NCBI RefSeq assembly: GCF_000159355.1
Contig: NZ_GG670121.1
Span: 181,754 to 245,753, forward strand
Origin: Lactobacillus johnsonii ATCC 33200
Lineage (GTDB): Bacteria > Bacillota > Bacilli > Lactobacillales > Lactobacillaceae
DNA: 64,000 bases
Direction: 5' to 3'
The position numbers and the translations under genes were made by a program. The number at the start of each line of letters is the position of its first letter. The stretch's first letter is position 1. Of this stretch, positions 55,504 to 64,000 are shown piece after piece. Below the pieces are notes generated by a model. That model did no database searches. It was not told the DNA's origin and was given only the letters and a program-made list of their open reading frames with translations.

Positions 55504-55541
55504 ATACTACCTTAATTATCCGATATATGTAAACGCTTTTT
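55504..55541 (-). promoter_or_regulatory. malR promoter with CcpA-like and MalR-like elements
   Basis: On the minus strand TTTACA (55528-55533) and TAGTAT (55504-55509) are 18 bases apart. A TGTAAACGCTTTTT box overlaps the -35, and ATATCGGATAAT in the spacer resembles the MalR box, suggesting autoregulation. Confidence 0.6.
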
Positions 55542-55573
55542 ATATTTTTAAAATAAAGGTATATCTTTTATAG

Positions 55574-55610
55574 GACAAAAAAACCAATACCTAAATAGAT
55601 ATTGGTTTTT
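55574..55610 (-). terminator. Terminator of prs
   Basis: An 11-bp stem (55579-55589 with 55600-55610) followed on the minus strand by a run of Ts. Confidence 0.85.
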
Positions 55611-55615
55611 ATTAC

Positions 55616-56587
55616 TTAATTATGTGATTGAAAACGAGTATTAAATAGTGGACTAACCGGTTTATGCTCTTGAATCAATTTAATTGCTTCACCCATTAAT
55701 GGTCCAACAGAAACAATTTCAGCCTTAGATAAATCTTTTTCTTCAGGTTGGTTAATTGAATCAGTTAAGATCAATTTCTTAATTGGTGAATTATTCAAAC
55801 GTTCAATTGCGGGACCTGATAAAACAGCATGAGTAGCTGAAGCATAAACTTCAGTTGTACCAGCATCCATTAAAGCTTGAGATGCTAAAGTAATAGTACC
55901 AGCAGTATCGATCATATCATCAATAATAATGGCACGCTTGCCTTTTACATCTCCAATAATGTTCATAACTTCAGCAACATTTGCCTTTGGACGGCGCTTG
56001 TCAACAATTGCAATTGGAGTCTTAAGGAATTCTGCTAGCTTTCTTGCTCTAGTTACACCACCATGATCAGGTGAAACTACAACAGCATCTTTTTCTAAAT
56101 CATGGCTTAAGAAGTAGTCCGCAAGAAGAGGTGCACCCATCAAATTATCAACAGGGATATCAAAGAATCCTTGAATTTGTGGGGCATGTAAATCAAGTGA
56201 AAGTACTCGATCAGCACCAGCTTTTTGTAACATATCAGCTACTAACTTAGCTGTAATTGGTTCACGTGCACGGGTCTTTCTATCTTGACGTGCATATCCG
56301 TAGTAAGGCATCACTAAGTTAACACTTCTAGCTGAAGCACGCTTAACAGCATCAATCATGATTAACAATTCCATTAAATTATCATTTACTGGAGCTGAAG
56401 TTGATTGCACTAAATAAACATCTTTACCACGAACTGATTCATCGATGTTAATTTGAATTTCACCATCACTGAAACGTTTAACATCAGACTTACCGAGCTC
56501 AACCCCTACTTTTTTAGCAATTTTTTCTGCTAAAGGCTTATTAGAGTTGAGCGCAAAAATTTTGATTTCTTTGTCTAATTGAGACAT
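55616..56587 (-). CDS. prs: Ribose-phosphate pyrophosphokinase
   Basis: A 323-residue class I PRPP synthase making PRPP from ribose-5-phosphate and [28 protein letters not shown], the ATP region [23 protein letters not shown], the flexible loop [16 protein letters not shown] and the PRPP loop [15 protein letters not shown] are intact. The start is ATG 56587 after GGAGG, not the longer frame. It feeds the purine, pyrimidine and xpt routes in this window. It follows glmU, a conserved Firmicute order, with a terminator between. Confidence 0.97.
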   Translation of the reverse strand: MSQLDKEIKIFALNSNKPLAEKIAKKVGVELGKSDVKRFSDGEIQINIDESVRGKDVYLVQSTSAPVNDNLMELLIMIDAVKRASARSVNLVMPYYGYARQDRKTRAREPITAKLVADMLQKAGADRVLSLDLHAPQIQGFFDIPVDNLMGAPLLADYFLSHDLEKDAVVVSPDHGGVTRARKLAEFLKTPIAIVDKRRPKANVAEVMNIIGDVKGKRAIIIDDMIDTAGTITLASQALMDAGTTEVYASATHAVLSGPAIERLNNSPIKKLILTDSINQPEEKDLSKAEIVSVGPLMGEAIKLIQEHKPVSPLFNTRFQSHN

Positions 56588-56661
56588 AATTTCCTCCACC
56601 GAAAAATTACAATTCCACATTTAATAATAGCAAAAAAATACTTGTTACGCTTGTAAATAGC

Positions 56662-56691
56662 AAAAAAAGAAGTTGTATTTAACAACTTCTT
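56662..56691 (-). terminator. Terminator of glmU
   Basis: A 10-bp stem AAGAAGTTGT with its partner, followed on the minus strand by seven Ts. Confidence 0.85.
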
Positions 56692-56697
56692 TTAAAT

Positions 56698-58083
56698 TTA
56701 TTCCCATTCTTTGTCTTTTGCCAAAGGTAATTTGTGCCAATAATCTGGTTTATTAGTTTGTCTACCTCTAGCAATTGCCATATCGTACTTCTCAACATCT
56801 TTAGTAATTGTAGAATCTGCTGCAACAAATGCATGATCGGCAATATTAACTGGAGCAATAATCGTAGCACCTGCACCAATGAATGAATGATCACCAACAT
56901 TAGTATGGAACTTCTTAACGCCATCGTAGTTAGAGAAAATAGTGCCGCAGCCAATATTAATATCTTTACCTAAAGTTGCATCCCCAACATAAGTTAAGTG
57001 TCCTACCTTAGTATTTTCTCCAATTTCAGCCTTCTTAATTTCAACAAAGTTACCAATATGTGCACCCTTGCGAATTACTGCCTTTGGACGAAGGTGCGAG
57101 TTAGGACCAATGTCAGTATTATCATCCATTTGAGCTTCTTGAAGAGTTGAAGAAGTGATAGTTACATTGTTGCCGATCTTAGAGTCAATGATTCTTGAAC
57201 TATTAGTAATATAGCAGTTACTACCAATTTTGGTTTTACCCTTAATAACAACATTTCCTTCGATAACAGTATCGTTGCCAATTTTAACATCGCTATCAAT
57301 ATATGCAGTATCAGGATCAATAAATGATACACCATTTCTCATGTGTTCCTCATTGATTCTTCTTTGCATAATTTTAGTTGCTTGAGCAAGAGCTATTCGG
57401 TCGTTAACCCCTAGACTTTCACTAAAGTCTGGCATTTCATATGCACCAACCTTGTGACCAGCCTTGCGCATAATTTCTAAAACATCAGTTAGATAGTATT
57501 CACCTTGCGCGTTATCGTTACCTACTTGTTTTAGAGCTTTAAATAATTCTTTATTGTCAAAACAAAAAACACCAGTATTAATTTCATCAACAGCTAACTC
57601 TTCTGGAGTACCATCTTTTTGTTCAACAATTCTCAGAACATTTCCATCTTCGTCACGAATGATACGTCCATAGCCAAATGGATTTGGAGCTTTTGCGGTC
57701 AAAACAGTTGCACTATTTCCGCTCTCTTCGTGTTTTTTAAATAGGTTATTAAAGGTTTTAGCTGTAAATAATGGAGTATCCCCAGTAGCAACTAAAGTTG
57801 ATCCCTCTAAATTCTCTAATAGATCATTTGCTGCTAAAACTGCATCTCCAGTTCCTAATTGCTTTTCTTGAAAAGCAAATTCTGACTGACCTGCTAATAC
57901 ATCTTTAACACTCTCTGCGCCATTACCAACAACAGTGATAATCTTATCTGGATTAGTTTCCTTTGCTGCATCAACGACATGTTCTACCATCGTTTTTCCG
58001 CAAACCTTATGTAATACCTTGTAAAGTTTTGACTTCATACGGGTACCTTTTCCAGCAGCTAAGATAATAACATATTTATTCAT
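56698..58083 (-). CDS. glmU: Bifunctional UDP-GlcNAc pyrophosphorylase/glucosamine-1-P acetyltransferase
   Basis: A 461-residue two-domain enzyme. The N-terminal uridylyltransferase has [25 protein letters not shown] (residues 6-30). The C-terminal left-handed beta-helix acetyltransferase has hexapeptide repeats ([42 protein letters not shown]). It supplies UDP-GlcNAc for the MurA enzyme and teichoic acids. It lies 48 bases after purR, probably in one operon. Confidence 0.96.
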   Translation of the reverse strand: MNKYVIILAAGKGTRMKSKLYKVLHKVCGKTMVEHVVDAAKETNPDKIITVVGNGAESVKDVLAGQSEFAFQEKQLGTGDAVLAANDLLENLEGSTLVATGDTPLFTAKTFNNLFKKHEESGNSATVLTAKAPNPFGYGRIIRDEDGNVLRIVEQKDGTPEELAVDEINTGVFCFDNKELFKALKQVGNDNAQGEYYLTDVLEIMRKAGHKVGAYEMPDFSESLGVNDRIALAQATKIMQRRINEEHMRNGVSFIDPDTAYIDSDVKIGNDTVIEGNVVIKGKTKIGSNCYITNSSRIIDSKIGNNVTITSSTLQEAQMDDNTDIGPNSHLRPKAVIRKGAHIGNFVEIKKAEIGENTKVGHLTYVGDATLGKDINIGCGTIFSNYDGVKKFHTNVGDHSFIGAGATIIAPVNIADHAFVAADSTITKDVEKYDMAIARGRQTNKPDYWHKLPLAKDKEWE

Positions 58084-58130
58084 GAATTTAATATCCCCTC
58101 AATATTGTATTTAAGCTATCTATCAGTATA

Positions 58131-58967
58131 TCATTTTGGGAAACGATTGAAGTCTGTCTGCTCTAAGAAATTACCTGGTCGTACTTTGATTAGTTTCTTA
58201 TCCCTGTCAACTTCAGTGATTTTAATTAAAGATTGGTAGTCATCAACTACTTTTTGAGAGGCATACTTTGTTTCGCAAAGTACACACATACCGGCAACAG
58301 TACCTTTAAATTCTTTAACTAGTTCTTCCATCCCAGTTAAAGTGCCTCCACCTTTCATGAAGTCATCGACAATTAGTACATTACTTCCTTCTGGGAGGAG
58401 TCTTTTGGCCAACTCCATTTTTTCAACTCGTTCACTTGAAGAAGCAACATAACTAACTGAAATTGTTGATCCCTCAGTAATTTTAGGACGTCTTCTAACC
58501 ATTACAAATGGCACATTTAAGAAGCGACTTACTGCTTGTGCAAGAGCAATTCCTTTAGTCTCAATCGTCATTACATAATCAACATTACTGTAGGCATATT
58601 TAGTAGCAATCAGTTGTCCAATTTGACGTAAATCTTGCGGCGAGCCTAAAATATCGGATAAGTAAACAAAATTACCGGGTAAAATACGATCAGGATCTTC
58701 AATACGGTCAGCTAAATCATGAAGATAGTCTGTAGCTTCTTTTTTTCCTACAAAAGGAATGTATCTTACTCCACCTGCTGCTCCTGCTACAGTTTCTAAA
58801 ATTCCATTTTGATCGTTAGCTAAAGTTTGACGTAAAATTGCCAAATCTTCTGAAATTGAAGATTTTGCTGCACCATAGCGATCTGCAAAAAATGGTAATG
58901 CAATCAAAGTATGAGGGCGAGCCAAAAGATACTTAACCATATCAACTAATCTTTCTGAACGTTTCAT
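58131..58967 (-). CDS. purR: Purine operon repressor
   Basis: A 278-residue PurR of the Gram-positive type. An N-terminal winged helix (KRSERLVDMVKYLLARPHTLIALPFFADRYGAAKSSISEDLAILR) precedes a PRTase-fold domain with the PRPP loop LIVDDFMKGGGTLTG. PRPP is the inducer, so prs nearby is functionally linked. An AAGGT ribosome site precedes the ATG. No PurBox was confidently recognised upstream of guaA or xpt in this window. Confidence 0.95.
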   Translation of the reverse strand: MKRSERLVDMVKYLLARPHTLIALPFFADRYGAAKSSISEDLAILRQTLANDQNGILETVAGAAGGVRYIPFVGKKEATDYLHDLADRIEDPDRILPGNFVYLSDILGSPQDLRQIGQLIATKYAYSNVDYVMTIETKGIALAQAVSRFLNVPFVMVRRRPKITEGSTISVSYVASSSERVEKMELAKRLLPEGSNVLIVDDFMKGGGTLTGMEELVKEFKGTVAGMCVLCETKYASQKVVDDYQSLIKITEVDRDKKLIKVRPGNFLEQTDFNRFPK

Positions 58968-59021
58968 GCTTTTACCTTCCTAAATATTAAATAGATTTCT
59001 ACGTTTAAATATACTCTATAT

Positions 59022-59062
59022 AAAGAAAAATCACTAGCATTTTAAGTGAAATACTAGTGATT
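59022..59062 (-). terminator. Terminator of veg
   Basis: An AATCACTAGTATT stem with one mismatch (59050-59062 with about 59029-59041) runs into TTTTTC on the minus strand. Confidence 0.8.
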
Positions 59063-59084
59063 GTTCGTAATATTCTATTGTCGA

Positions 59085-59324
59085 CTACATTTCATCAAAC
59101 TCAAGTTCAATGTTTTTGGTTAATAAATCGGTATAACTATAAGATACTCGTTCAAAATTATTTTGATCTTGGTCAAGATCTACAACAAATACAGCCCGAT
59201 AAGTCTTAGTTAATCTACCTTTACGACGGGTTACTTTTTTTCTTCCTGCTTGAGCTACTACTACCAAGTTTTCACCCAAATGAGAATCCAAACTTTGTTT
59301 AATTGCCATTAGTGTTGTTGGCAC
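59085..59324 (-). CDS. veg: Veg protein
   Basis: A 79-residue protein with the Veg/DUF1021 core LMAIKQSLDSHLGENLVVVAQAGRKKVTRRKGRL and a beta-rich C-terminus (YRAVFVVDLDQDQNNFERVSYSYTDLL). In B. subtilis Veg stimulates biofilm gene expression; its molecular role is unclear. The start is GTG 59324, 9 bases after AAAGGAG. It lies between rsmA and purR, the usual Firmicute order. Confidence 0.92.
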   Translation of the reverse strand: MPTTLMAIKQSLDSHLGENLVVVAQAGRKKVTRRKGRLTKTYRAVFVVDLDQDQNNFERVSYSYTDLLTKNIELEFDEM

Positions 59325-59405
59325 TGGACGTCACTCCTTTGCTTGGATTCATTTTATCAAAAATTTAATATTTTTTCAAGTCTGTAATTTGTAATCGTTT
59401 TATGC

Positions 59406-60290
59406 TTACCGATCTTTTAGAAGATGTGCCAACTGAACAAATTGATTTAGAGTTAATTCTTCCGGACGAACTCTAACATCTAACCCTAGATCATTAATTA
59501 ATTTCTCGCGTTCATTTTTATCTTTAATTAAAGTCTTCAAATTATTGGCTAAAGTTTTACGACGTTGAGCAAAACACATTTTCACTACATGATCGAAGAA
59601 TACATAATCATTAATGTCAGGCTTTTCAAGAAGTGGCGTTAAGACAACAACCGCGGAATCAACTTTAGGTCTTGGCATGAAAGATGTGCTCTTTACTTCT
59701 TCGGCTAAGCGAACATTCATCCGGCTTTGCACTGCAATAGACAAAGGACCGTATTCTTTTGTCTTAGGCTTAGCAACTAACCGTTCAGCAACTTCTTTTT
59801 GCATCATTAAGGTTAAACTTGAAAAATCTAAATCGCTCTTAATTAGATTAAAAATAATTGGAGTTGTAATGTAGTAAGGCAAATTAGCAACAATATTAAC
59901 TGATTTACTTAAATCAAGAAAGCCATCATTATCCTCTACAAAGTTAGCTTTCAATACATCTTTCATTACCAACTTAAAGCGATCTTTCAATTCTTCACCA
60001 TCAATTTTTTGTGGCAATTCATTGTTTAAGATTTCTGGTAAATCTTGATCAACCTCATAAGCCAAAACTTTAGCTCCAGCTAAAAGAAGTTGTTCAGTTA
60101 ACGAACCAATTCCAGGTCCAATTTCAATAACTTGGTCTCCTGGTTGAATATCTGCTGCTTCAACAATTCCTTTAATTGCTGGTAAATCTACTAAAAAGTT
60201 TTGACCTAAATTCTTTTTCGCATGCATAAAATAGCGATTAACAATTGCTTGAGTTCTAACTGGACTTGCAATCGGCATACTATTTGACAT
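59406..60290 (-). CDS. rsmA: 16S rRNA (adenine1518/1519-N6)-dimethyltransferase
   Basis: A 294-residue SAM enzyme that dimethylates two adenines near the 3' end of 16S rRNA; its loss classically gives kasugamycin resistance. Motif I is [12 protein letters not shown], motif [16 protein letters not shown], and the C-terminal helical domain has [13 protein letters not shown]. The N-terminal [13 protein letters not shown] is diagnostic. The start is ATG 60290, overlapping the rnmV stop by 11 bases. Confidence 0.96.
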   Translation of the reverse strand: MSNSMPIASPVRTQAIVNRYFMHAKKNLGQNFLVDLPAIKGIVEAADIQPGDQVIEIGPGIGSLTEQLLLAGAKVLAYEVDQDLPEILNNELPQKIDGEELKDRFKLVMKDVLKANFVEDNDGFLDLSKSVNIVANLPYYITTPIIFNLIKSDLDFSSLTLMMQKEVAERLVAKPKTKEYGPLSIAVQSRMNVRLAEEVKSTSFMPRPKVDSAVVVLTPLLEKPDINDYVFFDHVVKMCFAQRRKTLANNLKTLIKDKNEREKLINDLGLDVRVRPEELTLNQFVQLAHLLKDR

Positions 60291-60843
60291 CTTCAACTGC
60301 CCTCTTTAATTCATCATAAGTAATTCCAAACATCTTTAAGCGTTTATAAAATTGTTTACTATTTCCATATCCAATTCCTAGCTTAATCCCAACCTTCTCA
60401 CGTAAAAGACGAGCGCCCGAGCTCATTCCTAAGCCTAACTCATCGTAGTTTTCCTTAGTGATATCACTTTCTATCGGCTTAACTTCATGCAAATCACTTA
60501 AAGCACGAATCAAAGCTTCTTTTGAAGCGTGTTCAACTCCTAAACTATTTCCACGCTTAGTTGGTTCTCCTTCTTTGCGTGTAATAAAAGCTTGCTTAGC
60601 CTGAGGAGCTGTTTGCGTAACTAAACGTCGAATCCTTTCGCCATTATAATCTGGGTCAGTAAAAATAATTATTTCTCTAGTTTGCGAAAGTTTCTTTATT
60701 TCAGCTAAAGTTTGTTCAGATACCTCTGAACCATTGGTTTCAATAGTTTCAATTCCAGGAAAAAATTGTTTTAGACGTTTGGTATCATCTCGACCTTCAA
60801 CAATTATTACAGCATTAAATTGTTTTTTATTTTCTGATTCCAT
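60280..60843 (-). CDS. rnmV: Ribonuclease M5
   Basis: A 187-residue Toprim-domain nuclease that matures 5S rRNA. The Toprim motifs are [14 protein letters not shown] (acidic Glu), [14 protein letters not shown] (DxD) and the [12 protein letters not shown] region. The length matches RNase M5. It overlaps tatD by 17 bases and rsmA by 11, forming the conserved metG-tatD-rnmV-rsmA operon. Confidence 0.96.
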   Translation of the reverse strand: MESENKKQFNAVIIVEGRDDTKRLKQFFPGIETIETNGSEVSEQTLAEIKKLSQTREIIIFTDPDYNGERIRRLVTQTAPQAKQAFITRKEGEPTKRGNSLGVEHASKEALIRALSDLHEVKPIESDITKENYDELGLGMSSGARLLREKVGIKLGIGYGNSKQFYKRLKMFGITYDELKRAVEDVK

Positions 60844-61600
60844 ATGCCCTCATCGTATTCTCAAATGTATGCTTGGCTACTTCTTCAACAGAGCTTCCAC
60901 GCAAATCGGCAATTGCTTCAGCTACATAACGTACATATCCTGTTTCATTTTGTTTTCCACGGTATGGCTCCGGTGTTAAATATGGAGCATCAGTTTCAAT
61001 TAAAAATTTGTCCCACGGCACAACCTTAGCTGAAGCATGAACATCAACTGCTTTAGTAAAAGAAACCACACCAGAAAATGAAACCATCATCCCTAAGTCA
61101 AGAAACTTCTTGAGCCATTCCGAATCACCATTGAAATTATGAATTATCCCACCATATTCACCGACATGACTATCTTTCAAAACTTGATAAGTATCTTCAA
61201 AAGCATCTCGAGTATGAATATTAACAGGCATTTTCAAACTATGAGCCAAATCAAGTTGTCGCGCAAAAACTTTGCGTTGTACCTCTCTTGGAGATTCATC
61301 CCAATAATAATCTAGTCCAATTTCTCCTAAAGCGACAGTTTTAGGTTCTTTTAGTTGCTCGACTAGCTTATCCTCAGCTTTTTGATCATAGTCTTTAGCA
61401 ACATCCGGACAATAGCCAACAATAGCATATAAGTTATCGAATCTTTGACTCAAGTTAATCGCACGTTCGTTAAATTCAGGATCTTGTCCAGCAACCGCAC
61501 TTTTCACAACACCTAATTCTTTAGCTCGTTCAAGATAAACGTCTTCTTTTCCACGAAAAGGTGCATCATTTAAGTGTGTATGCGAATCAAAAATCTCCAT
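60827..61600 (-). CDS. tatD: TatD-family DNase
   Basis: A 257-residue metal-dependent hydrolase with a TIM barrel. Metal ligands are in FDSHTHLND (residues 4-12), ALGEIGLDYYWD, NIHTRDAFEDT, IIHNFNGD and FLIETDAPYLTPEP. It acts on DNA ends or damaged DNA in relatives such as E. coli TatD and B. subtilis YabD. Its ATG overlaps the metG stop in a TAATG arrangement. Confidence 0.94.
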   Translation of the reverse strand: MEIFDSHTHLNDAPFRGKEDVYLERAKELGVVKSAVAGQDPEFNERAINLSQRFDNLYAIVGYCPDVAKDYDQKAEDKLVEQLKEPKTVALGEIGLDYYWDESPREVQRKVFARQLDLAHSLKMPVNIHTRDAFEDTYQVLKDSHVGEYGGIIHNFNGDSEWLKKFLDLGMMVSFSGVVSFTKAVDVHASAKVVPWDKFLIETDAPYLTPEPYRGKQNETGYVRYVAEAIADLRGSSVEEVAKHTFENTMRAYGIRK

Positions 61601-63576
61601 TAGCCTAATTCAGCTCCAACCTCATGTTCATCGCCAACAATAGCTAACTTAACCTTGCCATCCTTTTCACTAGATAAAAGCATACCTTGACTTTCATGTC
61701 CTAGCATCTTACGTGGCTTTAAGTTAGTAACTGCAAGGACCTTTTTATCTAAAAGTTCACTTGCATCTGGATAAAACTTACGAATACCACTTAAAATTTG
61801 ACGTTCGTTTCCATCACCAAAATCAAGTTTAAACATTAATAATTTACTTGATCCCTTTACTGGCTCAACGGATAAAATTTGACCTACTTGAATTTTAACT
61901 TTGTCAAAATCATCAATTGTAATGTGTTTTTCTTCTTTTTGTTGACTTCTAGTCTTCTTCTTTGGCTTAGCCTTCCTCATTTCTTCCTTAATGTACTTAA
62001 CTTCAACATCATTTTTAAGTCGTGGGAAGATTGGAGTTGGCTTTTCTGTTACCTTAATGTTCCAGTCAAAGCCGCCAAAATCAAGTTTCTTTTGGTCATC
62101 GTTCTTCCAGTCAAGTCCGAGTTGTTCAAACATCTTAACTGGGCTCTGCGTCATAACTGGTGCAATTAAAATTGCAATTAAACGTAAACTTTCAGCCAAG
62201 TTAGTCATTACTTTAGATAGTTCTTCACTCTTGCCCTCTTTATTTAACGTCCAAGGTGTAGTTTCATCAATATATTTATTTGCACGAGAAATGAGTTTCC
62301 AAACACTATCTAAAGCTTGAGAGAAGTGGAGGGCATCCATTTGTTTTTGATATTCAGCAATTGTTTCATTAGCTGTTTTAATTAAATCTTTTGCAAATTC
62401 ATCTTGTTCTGAAGCAACTGGAGCAACTTGACCATCTTGATATTGATTAATCATTGAAACAGTTCTATTTAACAAGTTACCTAAATCATTAGCCAAATCA
62501 AAGTTAACTCTTTCAACAAAATCTTCAGGAGTAAAAATACCATCTGAACCAAATGGAATTGCACGCATCAAGTAATAACGAAGAGCATCTAAGCCATAAC
62601 GTTTAACAATCATTTCTGGGTAAACGGCATTACCCTTTGATTTAGACATTTTACCGTCTCTCATCAATACCCAGCCATGCCCAAAGATTTGCTTTGGAAG
62701 AGGAAGATCAAGTGCCATTAACATAATTGGCCAATAAATAGTATGGAAGCGAACAATTTCCTTACCAACTAAATGTACATCAGCTGGCCAATATTTCTTA
62801 AATAATGCATCATTATCTGAACCATATCCAAGAGCAGTAATATAGTTAGAAAGAGCATCAATCCAAACATAAACAACATGCTTAGGATCACTAGGTACAG
62901 GAATTCCCCAATCAACGGTCGTACGAGTGACAGATAAGTCTTCTAAGCCTGGCTTAATAAAGTTATTTACCATTTCTTTCTCACGAGAGTGAGGCAAAAT
63001 AAAGTCTGGGTGATCCTTGTAGTATTGAAGTAAGCGATCAGCATATTTACTCATTCTGAAGAAGTATGATGGTTCCTTAACTAAACGTACTTCATGTCCT
63101 GATGGAGCCTTTCCGCCAATCACATTGCCATCATCATCTCTATATACTTCAGCAAGTTGTGATTCAGTGAAGTATTCTTCATCTTCTACAGAATACCAAC
63201 CAGTGTACTCGCCTAAGTAAATATCTCCTTGTTTTAATAATCTTTCAAAAATCTTTTGTACAGCTTTAACGTGATCTTCATCAGTTGTTCTAATGAAGCG
63301 ATCATAGGAAACGTCTAACATTTTCCATAGGTCCTTATAGGAATCAGCCATTTTATCTACAAATTCTTGTGGTTTAATTCCTTGTGCTTCAGCTTTTTGC
63401 TCAATCTTAAGTCCATGTTCATCAGTTCCAGTTAAGAAGAATGTATCAAAACCGCGAGATTTTTTATAACGAGTCATGGTATCAGCAGCAATAGTAGTGT
63501 ATGCATTACCGATAGTTAATTTTCCAGATGGATAGTAAATAGGTGTAGTAATATAGAAAGTTTTCTTTTCAGCCAT
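61600..63576 (-). CDS. metG: Methionyl-tRNA synthetase with altered HIGH motif
   Basis: A 658-residue class I synthetase charging tRNA-Met. The KMSKS loop is DGKMSKSKGN, and anticodon-binding and C-terminal tRNA-binding OB domains (DDFDKVKIQVGQILSVEPVKGSSKL) are present. The HIGH signature in YYPSGKLTIGNAYTT reads TIGN (residues 21-24), so both histidines are replaced. The start is ATG 63576 after AGAGGA, not the longer frame. No T-box leader is seen in the short upstream gap. Confidence 0.95.
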   Translation of the reverse strand: MAEKKTFYITTPIYYPSGKLTIGNAYTTIAADTMTRYKKSRGFDTFFLTGTDEHGLKIEQKAEAQGIKPQEFVDKMADSYKDLWKMLDVSYDRFIRTTDEDHVKAVQKIFERLLKQGDIYLGEYTGWYSVEDEEYFTESQLAEVYRDDDGNVIGGKAPSGHEVRLVKEPSYFFRMSKYADRLLQYYKDHPDFILPHSREKEMVNNFIKPGLEDLSVTRTTVDWGIPVPSDPKHVVYVWIDALSNYITALGYGSDNDALFKKYWPADVHLVGKEIVRFHTIYWPIMLMALDLPLPKQIFGHGWVLMRDGKMSKSKGNAVYPEMIVKRYGLDALRYYLMRAIPFGSDGIFTPEDFVERVNFDLANDLGNLLNRTVSMINQYQDGQVAPVASEQDEFAKDLIKTANETIAEYQKQMDALHFSQALDSVWKLISRANKYIDETTPWTLNKEGKSEELSKVMTNLAESLRLIAILIAPVMTQSPVKMFEQLGLDWKNDDQKKLDFGGFDWNIKVTEKPTPIFPRLKNDVEVKYIKEEMRKAKPKKKTRSQQKEEKHITIDDFDKVKIQVGQILSVEPVKGSSKLLMFKLDFGDGNERQILSGIRKFYPDASELLDKKVLAVTNLKPRKMLGHESQGMLLSSEKDGKVKLAIVGDEHEVGAELG

Positions 63577-63645
63577 CTTTATTCTTCCTCTCATAAGTCT
63601 TTTAACTGCTAGTATAACATAGCATGCCTATATAAATTTGTGTAC

Positions 63646-63676
63646 CAAAAAAGGAATTTCTTTTTTAGAAATTCCT
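63646..63676 (-). terminator. Terminator after the P-type ATPase fragment
   Basis: AGGAATTTC with its exact partner (63652-63660 with 63668-63676) and six Ts on the minus strand; it overlaps the TAG stop of the fragment. Confidence 0.85.
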
Positions 63677-64000
63677 AGTTAGATTGATTTTGTTTTTTCA
63701 TTGCCATGCTATTACTCGGATGGTGAATTGAATTTTTTAGTAATTGGCTAGTGATAGAAATAGGAACTGCATCAGAGGTTAATCCGACAACTACTGCAAG
63801 CGCAAATACTAAAGTATTTTCCCAATTGTCATGCATCATACTACTAATTATTAAAAACAAGGGCACAATAACTGTAGCTAGAATCAAAAATACTCTTGTT
63901 AAATTTCTGGTATCTAAATTAAATACGTGTTTCTTTAATTCCATCTTGGAAATATTTTGAGCTAATTTTCCAAAAATAGTCTCTTTTCCAGTCGCAAATA
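63675..64000 (-). pseudogene. P-type ATPase (MgtA-like) truncated before the phosphorylation site
   Basis: The minus-strand frame enters from the window edge as FATGKETIFGKLAQNISK, continues through two membrane segments (FLILATVIVPLFLII, TLVFALAVVVGLTSDAVPISIT) and ends QLLKNSIHHPSNSMAMKKQ. This matches the actuator end and transmembrane 3-4 of Mg-type P-type ATPases. In an intact protein the DKTGT phosphorylation site would follow about 30 residues later. A TAG and a terminator come instead, so the catalytic half is missing. The upstream half lies outside the window. Confidence 0.75.

Noticed and set aside
1-64000. CRISPR arrays, tRNA and rRNA genes
   Set aside because: No regularly spaced repeats with unique spacers, no tRNA-like cloverleaf with CCA region and no rRNA signature were seen by eye; a tRNA scan and repeat search would settle it.

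Overview
The window looks like chromosomal DNA of a low-GC, AT-rich Gram-positive of the genus Lactobacillus, most likely the acidophilus/gasseri/johnsonii group. The grounds are strong AGGAGG-type ribosome sites, sigma-A promoters, large carbohydrate operons, RNA polymerase delta (rpoE), Veg, a PurR of the phosphoribosyltransferase type, and an oxc-frc oxalate module. Species assignment is inference. I see no rRNA, tRNA, CRISPR or prophage.

Left part (1-13.6 kb): an IS110-type transposase remnant, rpmE2 and an APC permease. Then a TrpXYZ-like ABC transporter behind a leader that encodes a 16-residue peptide with one Trp codon and carries two tandem terminator-like hairpins, then glyA. Next is a raffinose-type operon (GPH permease with IIA domain, alpha-galactosidase, sucrose phosphorylase) with a divergent AraC regulator. 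13.6-24 kb: dipeptidase, two nitroreductases, HxlR, a lipoprotein, then an oxalate module: an AEC-family carrier divergent from oxc-frc.

24-34 kb holds small accessory genes and much gene decay. Three genes are cut by single in-frame stops, one MFS gene has an internal deletion, and one gene also has a homopolymer frameshift. Hidden in a gap is a 39-residue membrane peptide with a convergent antisense RNA signature, which I read as a type I toxin-antitoxin locus. 30.7-41.5 kb is nucleotide and envelope metabolism: guaA, a guanine riboswitch in front of xpt-pbuX, a MurA-type enzyme with Asp in the fosfomycin-target position, pyrG with a GGGC-start attenuator, rpoE, a DUF1934 gene and an HD hydrolase.

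41.5-55.5 kb is a complete maltose/maltodextrin cluster: importer MalEFG plus MalK, maltose phosphorylase, beta-phosphoglucomutase, neopullulanase, two GH13 glucosidases and the LacI-type MalR. Its promoters carry paired CcpA-like and CCGGTA/TCGGTA boxes. 55.6-63.6 kb is a housekeeping block (prs, glmU, purR, veg, rsmA, rnmV, tatD, metG). The right edge is a truncated P-type ATPase gene.

The genes tie together as a gut lifestyle: alpha-galactosides and malto-oligosaccharides are imported and split by phosphorolysis, oxalate is decarboxylated, and purine, CTP and probably tryptophan supply are controlled by transcription attenuation. Many start codons were moved from the longest open frame to the codon preceded by a ribosome site; these choices are stated in the entries.
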